NCBI RefSeq assembly: GCF_049056525.1
Contig: NZ_JBHUPT010000030.1
Coordinates: forward strand, 1-64,000
Direction: 5' to 3'
Source: Leisingera coralii
GTDB lineage: Bacteria > Pseudomonadota > Alphaproteobacteria > Rhodobacterales > Rhodobacteraceae
Length of the DNA: 64,000 nucleotides
Below, one piece after another: positions 16,810 to 24,900 of the stretch; positions within the stretch are counted from its first letter, which is position 1, and the number at the start of each line of letters is the position of its first letter. A model generated the notes under the pieces. That model saw nothing but the letters and a program-made list of their open reading frames with translations. It did no database searches and was not told the origin of the DNA. A program made the position numbers and the translations under genes.

Positions 16810-17574
16810 ATGGAAACACTTCCTTTTGATTGGGTCGCCTATCTGCTGGCAGTCGTCCTGCTGGTGCTATTCCTGCAGGCGGCAGTCTACATCTTCCGCG
16901 AGTATGAACGCGGGGTGCTGTTCACGCTGGGCCGGTTCACCCGGGTTTCGGGGCCGGGCTTTGTGCTGATCATTCCGGTGGTCCAGCAGCTGGTGCGGAC
17001 AGACCTGCGCATGTTTGTCGAAGATGTGCCCAGCCAGGATGTCATCAGCCGCGACAATGTCTCGGTCAAGGTCAACGCGGTGATCTACTTCCGGATCGTC
17101 GACCCGCAGCGCGCGATCATCAACGTCGCAGACTTCCGGGCTGCCGTCAGCCAGCTGGCACAAACCACCCTGCGTTCGGTGCTGGGCAAGCACGAGCTGG
17201 ATGAAATGCTTTCCGAACGCGACAAGCTCAACGCCGATATCCAGGAAATCCTCGACCGCCAGACCGACGCCTGGGGCATCAAGGTGGCAAACGTCGAGAT
17301 CAAGCACGTGGATATCGACGAAAGCATGGTCCGCGCCATCGCCAAGCAGGCGGAAGCGGAGCGGCTCCGCCGCGCCCGGGTCATCAACGCCGCGGGCGAG
17401 TTCCAGGCCGCATCCAAGCTGGTCGAGGCGGGCAAACTGCTGGCCACGCAGCCCAATTCCATGCAGCTGCGTTATTTCAACGCGCTCACCGACATTGCAA
17501 CGGGCCGGACCACGACAGTTGTCTTCCCGCTGCCAGTCGACCTGCTTCCCAACGCGAAAAAGCCAAAAGAGTGA
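16810..17574 (+). CDS. Slipin (SPFH/band 7 membrane protein)
   Basis: A 254-residue stomatin-like protein. One N-terminal membrane hairpin or helix (VAYLLAVVLLVLFLQAAVYI) is followed by the SPFH domain (REYERGVLFTLGRFTRVSGP, VSVKVNAVIYFRIVDP) and a helical coiled segment (AIAKQAEAERLRRARVINA) that drives oligomerisation. It belongs to membrane microdomain proteins and is translated with the NfeD protease gene, one base upstream, from a GGGGAG site overlapping that gene's end. The pair probably supports membrane quality control. Confidence 0.92.
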   Translation: METLPFDWVAYLLAVVLLVLFLQAAVYIFREYERGVLFTLGRFTRVSGPGFVLIIPVVQQLVRTDLRMFVEDVPSQDVISRDNVSVKVNAVIYFRIVDPQRAIINVADFRAAVSQLAQTTLRSVLGKHELDEMLSERDKLNADIQEILDRQTDAWGIKVANVEIKHVDIDESMVRAIAKQAEAERLRRARVINAAGEFQAASKLVEAGKLLATQPNSMQLRYFNALTDIATGRTTTVVFPLPVDLLPNAKKPKE

Positions 17575-17624
17575 TGCATGTGCGTTGAAGCCTGATCTGG
17601 CCAAGGCAAATTTGCAGTCGCGGA

Positions 17625-17662
17625 GCACTGATGGGAGTACGCCGCCGCCGCGGCATCAGTGC
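17625..17662. terminator. Inverted repeat after the NfeD-slipin operon
   Basis: GCACTGATG (17625-17633) and CATCAGTGC (17654-17662) form a perfect 9-base stem with a 20-base GC-rich loop, 50 bases after the slipin stop. No T-run follows, so it may be a processing site or a remnant of a mobile-element end instead of an intrinsic terminator. Confidence 0.35.
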
Positions 17663-17796
17663 TGGCCGGCTTTGCTGCACAAAAGTCTGGGCAAATTGAC
17701 GAATAATAGACGCTAGTGGAGCAGGTCTGCTGACAGGCAAATGACGGCGTCACCTCACTATCGGAGGCATCTGCAGTATCCGATAGGAGCAAAGTC

Positions 17797-19026
17797 ATGA
17801 AACACGTCAACACTATCATCATCGGTGGCGGCCAGGCCGGGTTGGCCATGGGGCGCTGCCTGTTCGAACATGGCGTTGATAACGTCATTCTGGAGCGCGG
17901 AAGGATCGGTGAGAGGTGGCACAGCGAACGCTGGGACTCTCTGAAACTGCTGACCCCGAACTGGCAGAGCCGCCTGCCGCATTGGACCTATGACGGCGAT
18001 GCGCCGGATGCCTTCATGTCTGTGCCGGATTTCATTGAAAGGCTGGAGGGTTACGCTCGCTCCTATGATGCATGCATCGAATGCGGCACCACCGTCACAG
18101 CCGTGCAGCGCCAGGAAAACGGCAGGTTCCGGGTCGCGACGGACCGCGGTGAGTGGAGCGCACAGAACGTCGTTGTTGCAACCGGGTTCTGCGACACCCC
18201 GCGTGTTCCCGATTTCGCGGAAAACCTGCCGGATGACGTCGTGCAAATCGTTCCTTCCGCCTACCGCAACCCGTCGCAGGTGCCTGATGGGCATGTGCTG
18301 GTTGTGGGCGCTTCGGCGACCGGTCTGCAAATCGCCGAAGAGCTCCTCAAGGCCGGCCGTCCCGTTACTGTATCGGTTGGAACCCATATCCGGGTGCCAC
18401 GGCGGTATCGCGGGCGCGATATCCTGTATTGGATGGATGCGACCGGCGGGTTTGCTGCCGCAGCCGATCCCGCCGATGAACGGGGCAATCCGCCGCCGCA
18501 GCTGGTAGGGTCCGCCGGAAACCGCGATTTGGATCTGTCAACGGTGCAAAAGCTGGGCGCGCGCCTGGTCGGCCGCACGGCAGGTGTCGAGGACGGCCGG
18601 ATCCTGTTTGCCGATACGCTGCGCCAAAGCGTCGAGAAAGCAGACAGGATGATGTTCGAACTGCTTGGCAAGATCGATGGTTTCATCGAGGCCAATGGGT
18701 ATGACGTTCCGCCTGCCAAAGCCGGTGAGATCCAGCCTGTGCCGATCCCCGATGAACCCGTGCAAAGGAGCATTGGCACAGACCGCGTCCGCTCCGTCGT
18801 TTGGGCAACCGGCTATCAGCGCAAGTATCCCTGGCTGAAAATTCCGGTGCTGGACGAGCGCGGCGAGATTTCGCACAAGGAGGGCATCAGCCCGGTTGCC
18901 GGCCTTTATGTCCTTGGAATGCGGTTTCAGAAACGCAAGTACTCCAACCTGATTGACGGCGTCGGCCGCGATGCCGAGGACCTTGCCGGGCATATCGCCG
19001 AAAGGGCGAGGGCCATCGCCGCATAA
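17797..19026 (+). CDS. FAD-dependent monooxygenase-like oxidoreductase
   Basis: A 409-residue flavoprotein related to flavin-containing and Baeyer-Villiger monooxygenases (TrkA/CzcO-like). The N-terminal FAD site is TIIIGGGQAGLAMG, followed by GERWHSERWDSLKLLTPNWQ, the W-x-x-L-x-L segment of this group. VVVATGFCDTPRVPDF is the ATG motif, and a second Rossmann motif VLVVGASATGLQIAEELL (near 168) should bind NAD(P)H. The substrate is unknown. The gene stands alone and converges with the SARP-type regulator, their stops 13 bases apart. Confidence 0.85.
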   Translation: MKHVNTIIIGGGQAGLAMGRCLFEHGVDNVILERGRIGERWHSERWDSLKLLTPNWQSRLPHWTYDGDAPDAFMSVPDFIERLEGYARSYDACIECGTTVTAVQRQENGRFRVATDRGEWSAQNVVVATGFCDTPRVPDFAENLPDDVVQIVPSAYRNPSQVPDGHVLVVGASATGLQIAEELLKAGRPVTVSVGTHIRVPRRYRGRDILYWMDATGGFAAAADPADERGNPPPQLVGSAGNRDLDLSTVQKLGARLVGRTAGVEDGRILFADTLRQSVEKADRMMFELLGKIDGFIEANGYDVPPAKAGEIQPVPIPDEPVQRSIGTDRVRSVVWATGYQRKYPWLKIPVLDERGEISHKEGISPVAGLYVLGMRFQKRKYSNLIDGVGRDAEDLAGHIAERARAIAA

Positions 19027-19039
19027 TCCAGGCCCAACG

Positions 19040-20968
19040 TCAGTCCAGCAGCTTCAGCGCGCCAAGGAGCAGATCACGATCCTTGGCGCGCACCAGCGGA
19101 AACCCCTGTGCTATTTCGACCGGATCCAGTCTGGTCCCCGACGTTCGGACAGCTGCCCTGGCGCGTTCCAACTCTCCTTCCGAACCTGTTTTGGCGCTGG
19201 AAGCCAGAAGATACACCAGATCATCGGCCCGCTTGCGGCTGATGCGATCGAATACACGCAGCGTCTCTTCAAACCGCTGCTGATGAAACAGCGCCCGGGC
19301 CAGGTGGCTCCAATATCGCTCCGGGTGGTACGGGTTCAGCCGCATCGATTTGCGAACCCACTCTTCGCCGGCAACCGGCTCGCCCGCAAAAGTCAGAATC
19401 TCGCCCATCGCGCACAGCGAGCGGTCGTCGTTGGGGTTCAGAAACAAGGCGCGCTCCTGATGCCAGAGCGCCCGGCGGACATTGCCTCTGGTCAAATGGT
19501 TCTGAGCCAGAACCCGGTGGCACTCGCTTTCATTTTCGTCCAGTTCAAGCCCGTGCTCGGCCGCCGCCTGCGACTGATCCACCAATCTTGCCGGGTCATC
19601 CAGCTTGTGAACGATCGCCTGGCCCAGACCGCAGGCCAGCCAGGCATGGGCCAGCGCATAATCCGGATCCTTGCTGATCGCCAGCCTGAACAAATCAAGG
19701 CATTTCCGGCAATCGGCAGCCGTGAACAAATGGTGATGATACTTGCCTCTCAGCAGAATATCGTATGCTTCCAAACGCTGCGGATCCAAGCCGCGCGACT
19801 GCATCAGCCGGGCGCTCTCCACCCGTCCCACAAGCGTCGAGACAACCGTCGAAACGATCTCTGTCTGAACCTTGAAGACATCGCCCATTTGACGGTTGTA
19901 TTGCTCCGCCCAGATTGCTGTGCCGCGTTCGGCGCTCAAAAGCTGAACACTGATCCGCATCGCATCGCCTGAGCGGCGAACGCTTCCCCTGACCAGAAAG
20001 GACGCGCCCAGGGCAGACGCGACTTCATCTTCGGGGGTTGCCCGGCCGCGATACCGGAAGGACGATGGCCGGGCGATAAGCTCCAGCTCGCTGAAACGGG
20101 AGAGGGCCGTCGTCAGATCCTCGGTGATACCATCCGAAAAGTACAAATCGCTTTCGTCTGAGAGGTTTTCGAACGGCAGAACGGCCACAACAGGTTTGCC
20201 AGTCGAACTGGCCGTCTCGGACCGGGAGGGCGTCCCCGGCAGAGCCGATAGCCCGGAATTGGAAATTGCGTCAAAAACGGCCTGTGTTTCCGGGCTTGGA
20301 GTTGTATCGAGGTCCCGCTGCAAAGCCTCGCCGCATAACTTGAACTGGCGCATGGCTTCTGACCGGCGGCCTTGCCGGTTCAGCAGTTCCATCAAGGCGC
20401 GATGCGCCATTTCGCAGCACGGGTCTATCGCAAGTTTGCGTCTCAGGGCCGCCTCTGCCTCGGTATCGGCCCCTTGCGCAACCAGTTTGCCGGCCAAACG
20501 GTCGATCATGGTACAGGCCATCGCGCGCAGCCTTTCCCGCGTGCCGCGCGCCCAGGTTTCGAATTCCTCGGCCTGGACATGAAAGGACTCAAGGAAGTCT
20601 CCCCGATACAGCTCAAGGGCTTCCTGCAGTTCAGCAACGTCATGACAATCCTTGCTGCGAACAAAGACAGAAACATCCGCATCGCAAAGTGACGTGTTCA
20701 GCCTCAGCGTATCGCCATCACTGCAGACGGCGGGGCCAAGCACCCGCCGGATTTGCGACAGCGCTTGCCTCAGGTTATGACGGGCACGCTCGTCGCCCGT
20801 ATTGCCCCACAGCATGGTGGCAACACGTTCGCGCGTGGCCGGGCGGCCGTCTTCCATGGAAAGAAAGGCGAGCAAAGCTTGCGATTTCTTGGCGAGCCCT
20901 GAAGCGGCGCCTTTGGATAGCCGAACTTCACTTCCTCCGAAGAACAGCAAGAATACCTGGTTATCCAT
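19040..20968 (-). CDS. SARP-type regulator with TolB-like and TPR domains
   Basis: A 642-residue regulator. Residues 5-100 form an OmpR-like winged helix (RATRERVATMLWGNTGDERA, RHNLRQALSQIRRVLG) and 100-240 a bacterial transcriptional activator (BTAD) helical domain, the SARP layout. Next comes a domain starting VVAVLPFENLSDESDLYFSD, usually linked to adenylate-cyclase-like and CadC-like regulators of Rhizobiales and Rhodobacterales, then TPR-like helices (about 400-600: ALAHAWLACGLGQA, RVLAQNHLTRGNVRRALWHQ). It has no catalytic cyclase domain. Targets are unknown. Its closest neighbour upstream in the same direction is the CpXC gene, 250 bases away. Confidence 0.85.
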   Translation of the reverse strand: MDNQVFLLFFGGSEVRLSKGAASGLAKKSQALLAFLSMEDGRPATRERVATMLWGNTGDERARHNLRQALSQIRRVLGPAVCSDGDTLRLNTSLCDADVSVFVRSKDCHDVAELQEALELYRGDFLESFHVQAEEFETWARGTRERLRAMACTMIDRLAGKLVAQGADTEAEAALRRKLAIDPCCEMAHRALMELLNRQGRRSEAMRQFKLCGEALQRDLDTTPSPETQAVFDAISNSGLSALPGTPSRSETASSTGKPVVAVLPFENLSDESDLYFSDGITEDLTTALSRFSELELIARPSSFRYRGRATPEDEVASALGASFLVRGSVRRSGDAMRISVQLLSAERGTAIWAEQYNRQMGDVFKVQTEIVSTVVSTLVGRVESARLMQSRGLDPQRLEAYDILLRGKYHHHLFTAADCRKCLDLFRLAISKDPDYALAHAWLACGLGQAIVHKLDDPARLVDQSQAAAEHGLELDENESECHRVLAQNHLTRGNVRRALWHQERALFLNPNDDRSLCAMGEILTFAGEPVAGEEWVRKSMRLNPYHPERYWSHLARALFHQQRFEETLRVFDRISRKRADDLVYLLASSAKTGSEGELERARAAVRTSGTRLDPVEIAQGFPLVRAKDRDLLLGALKLLD

Positions 20969-21220
20969 TTTCCAAGTATATTGGTTGGGCCGCTTTTGAC
21001 CAGCGAGGCATCTTGAAAGGAGATCAGTTTAAGGCGGAACGGAAAATTGGCGCTCATGCGGCAAGGCCGCTTGCCGTTTCACGAGGTTGCGCCGACAGGC
21101 CGGCATCAGGCTCAGGCGTGGCTCCCGCGCTGAGGTGCCGCGCCTTTGGGGCATGGGGCTTCGGATGCAATCTCTGCGGGCCCAATTGAGAGCCGCAGGG
21201 ATTGCACCGGGGCCTGCGTC

Positions 21221-21922
21221 TCAGCCCGCTGCGCGGCCTTCGCCAACGAACAGCTTTTGAATGTCGACAAACAGCCCGTCCTCGACCGAGGCTTTCATCT
21301 CCGCCCAGGCCTCCGGCGCCTCAATGATGCTGTCATACAGAGCCCGCGGCGCCACCAGGGTTTCCAGCACATCGCCAGAGAACATGTCGGCCCACTGGAA
21401 CACCAGGCCGCCATCGTCCTGCATGTCCACCAGCCGCATCTCGACACCGGCCTGTATTGGCGCGCCGGGCAAGCCGTGGATCATCGCCAGCTTGGTAAGT
21501 TCGACGATGCTGTCTTCCAGCTCCGCGTCGCCGATCAGCAGCTTCTCACGCAGCGCAGGCCAGCCGAACACCAGCCGCGGCGACAGTTCATCGCCGATTG
21601 CCCGCGCCTCGGCCGATGCCTGGCCGCCATAGGCCAGGTCAAAGGTGGCCCGGGCCTCATCTTCGAGGGCAACCCAATCGCCAAGCCGCTGCGCCGGCTG
21701 GACCGAAAACCACTGGCCGCGCGCCATGTCGAGATAGTTCAGCACCGGATCCAGCATGAATTCGGTGCCGCAGCTGCTGCAGGAGACAACCTGGAACGTG
21801 CCCTCGATAATATCCTGCCGCAGATCCGGCCGCCGGTCGGCGTTGACGCTTTCGGCCAGGGTAACGGTGATCTGTTCCTCGCAAGAGGGGCAGGTGACGG
21901 TGATATCATTCATGATTGACAT
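21221..21922 (-). CDS. CpXC-domain protein
   Basis: A 233-residue protein with an N-terminal CpXC zinc-binding domain: CPSCEE at about 11-16 and SCSSCGTEF near 47-55, four cysteines in two pairs. The rest is alpha/beta without a motif I recognise. CpXC domains have no established function. It begins 12 bases after the stop of the giant metallopeptidase gene with its own AAAGGGGC ribosome binding site, so the two are almost certainly co-transcribed. A second ATG lies three codons in. It could be a partner, inhibitor or chaperone of the giant protein; this is inference. Confidence 0.75.
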   Translation of the reverse strand: MSIMNDITVTCPSCEEQITVTLAESVNADRRPDLRQDIIEGTFQVVSCSSCGTEFMLDPVLNYLDMARGQWFSVQPAQRLGDWVALEDEARATFDLAYGGQASAEARAIGDELSPRLVFGWPALREKLLIGDAELEDSIVELTKLAMIHGLPGAPIQAGVEMRLVDMQDDGGLVFQWADMFSGDVLETLVAPRALYDSIIEAPEAWAEMKASVEDGLFVDIQKLFVGEGRAAG

Positions 21923-21934
21923 TTGTTTGCCCCT

Positions 21935-24900
21935 TTAGTTGCTCATGTCTTTTTCCAGCCACTCGCGGGCCGGGTGCTTGGGGTTCATCTTGCCGCTGTG
22001 GAAGGCGGCATAGATGTCGGCGAACCATTCGCCTGGCGCCCGGAACTGGTAGCCGCGCACCCCTTGCGACCGGGCCGCAAACTCGTAGCTGACCCATTTT
22101 CCGGAATAGGCTTCCTGATAGACCCGGCCGCCGATCTGCAGCCGTTTCGTCTCGGTCGCGCTGTACCAGATAGTCTTGTCCGAGCGGATGGAGTCGCACC
22201 AGGCTTCGGCTTCCAGCCGCCGCTGGTCCCATTCATCCGCCTCGGCACCGCCTGCGGGGTCCGGCTTGGCATAGTTGCCGCCCGGTTTGGACAGGTAGGA
22301 AGCGATGTACGACTTGTCATACTTGAAATGTTTGGCCGCCTTGTCGGCGATCTCGCTGACGTCGCCGCCGTATTCCTTCCAGCCGCCGTATTTCTTGCTG
22401 GAGCCGTTGCGTTTCATGACGCCGTATTTGTCGTCCACCGCATGGCCGATTTCATGCAGCGTCGTCCAGTTGAAGGATTGCGCCGGGGTATCGTCCACCG
22501 GCTTGCAATTCTCGTCCACCTCGCCCAGCTGCCATTCCTGGCCGATGACGGTCTCCTCTGGCATCTCGGCACGGCCGATGCGCAGCTTGACGTTCTTGGT
22601 CATCCGCTTGTTGGCGAAACTGTAGCTCCGGCCGAAGGAGGAAGTGCCCTTTTCGGTGCCGAAACGCTGGACCAAGGCCATCGACGGGTTCTGGCTGGTG
22701 TGCCCCTCATCCAGATCGGCCATCAGCGAGAACAGCCGGGTCACATTCGGAGCCATCGCCTCAAGGTCGGTATCCGGGATATTGCCGGCCTTGTCGGTGG
22801 TCTGCTTCAGCTCCATGCCAAAGCGCATTTCCAGGACTTTCTTGCAGGCCTTGCGCTTGACCGACGGGTCGAGGGTTTCGAACATCTCGTCCAGCTCCTT
22901 CATCCCTTCCTTGGTCTCCAGGAGCTTCTTGATCTTGGCCTCATCCGGCTCTTCATTGGCGTGCATATCCGCCTTCACCTCGGCGATGGTGCAGATCTTC
23001 TCGCACTTCTTGAGGTTGTCCAGCGCCTCCTTGGGCTTGAGTTCGCCGGCCATTTCCTCGGCCGCCGACAGGTAGAGACGGGCCTCGTCCACCTCTTCGG
23101 CAACGCTGTAATGGGCCTTGTGGCTGACCAGCGCGTCGACCCGCGGCTTCACCTCCCCAAGCTTGGTTTTGTAGGCCGCGTGATGCGTGCCGATGCCCAC
23201 CGCCTTGTCCAGGAGCTCTTCGGCTGTTTTGACAAACTGCATGGCGGTATTGAACTCGCCTTTGCCCACCGCCCCCTTGGCGCCAAGAATGTTCCGGGCG
23301 GAAGCATCGAACAGCCCTTTCAGCGCCGCCGGTTCGGTGTGCTTGGCCTTCTCCTCGCCATGGCGCTTCTCCAGCGCCTTCACTTCGGCATCCAGCTGCA
23401 CGAATTGCTCGGCCAGCAGGAAGGCACGGGCGACCGAGGAGGCGGCCTGGGCCAGTTTTTCCCGGGCCGAGGGAACCTCGGCGGTTTCATTGAATTCATG
23501 ATCCGCCTCATCCAGCAGCCGCTGGATGCGGGCCATGTGGTCCTTGACCTGCTGGCAGTCCTTGCCGCCATGCCCCTGCAGCTTTTGCAGCTCGCCGCGC
23601 ACCGCTTCCAGCTGCTTGTCAAAGCCCTTGGTCTCGGTCGGGCCAGCTTCCTTCAGTTCCTTGGCCATGTCATTCAGAGCCGCCTGGGACTTGGCGGCCG
23701 CCGCAACCTTGGCCGCGTCATCCGCAATCGCCTGTGCCACAGCCTTCAATTCCGCGAATTTGCGCTTGGCCTCCTCCCCGGTGAGCTTGGCCAGGCGGAG
23801 GTCCAGCCGTTCCAGCTGCAGCGCAACGGTATCGTCCTTGGGATAGTCCTTGCGCAGGTCGGCCACCGCCTTGTCCGCGGCTTCCCGGACGGGTTTGTAC
23901 TCTTTGTGCTCCTTGCCGATGCGGGTCGGTTCAACGCACATCGGCGCAATCTGATCGACGATCTTCATCGCGTTCGGGTAGGTGTTGGCAGCGACTTCCT
24001 CATCGACCTGGTCCAGCAGGCGCTTGGCCCGCACATAGTCCGCTTCAACCGGCGGACACCGCACCTCGAAGAGTTTCTGAACAGCTTCACCGGCCGTATC
24101 GCGCTTGGGCTTCAGCTCTGCATGGCGGGTGATCTTGTCCTGCGCCCGGTAGATGTCCCAGGCCGCGGTGTTGATCAGCGCGATGGCCTGGTCGTATTGC
24201 CGGTCCGCGATCAGCGCGTCGATCTTGTCCAAATTCGGCTTCATCGCGTCATAGTCGTCCTTGACCAGCGGATCGGTATCTACCGGCGACAGGCGGTCGG
24301 TTATCTCATCCTTCTTCTCGTCGACGGCCTTGATGTAATCAGCAAACATTTTCCTGTAGAGATCAGCGCTCTCCTTGGCCTTTTGCAGCTTGGCCAGCGC
24401 ATCCTTCCACTTTTTGCTGTTGGCATCGGTTTCCGCGGCCGTTTTCTGCTCGCCGTATTTGGCGAACTCCTTGTCCAGCACGTCCTTGGGTTTGCCATAG
24501 GTGCCATTGGCGGCATCGAACCAGTCATTGTGCTGCTTGATGGCGCCCTTGAGCAAAGCGTCATAGGCGTCATAGTCCGCCGCCTTGCGCTCAAGGTCCC
24601 GCAGCAAGGCCGTCAGTTTGGCAATTTCAGTAACTGCAGCCGCGGGATCCTTGGTGGTCTCTGCCTGCTGCTTGGCATCCTCGAACACCTTGTCGATTGC
24701 CTCGGTTTCTGTCTTCAGCGCCTCGCCGCGGTCCTTGGCCGTAGCCGACGTGTAAGCCGTTTTGTGGGCGTCACGGGCGCGTTTGTAGACACTGTACTGG
24801 ACGAGCTTGTCCAAAAGAGCGGCCAGCTGGCTGCGCGCCGATTCCAGATCAGCCTTGATCCCTGCATCGTCCTGCGGGCTCTTGCCGATTTTGCCTTGTG

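Noticed and set aside
17668..17687. GGCTTTGCTGCACAAAAGTC, similar to the GGCTTTGTTGCACAAA ends of some IS5-family elements
   Set aside because: No second end, no transposase and no target duplication nearby; kept only as a possible scar.
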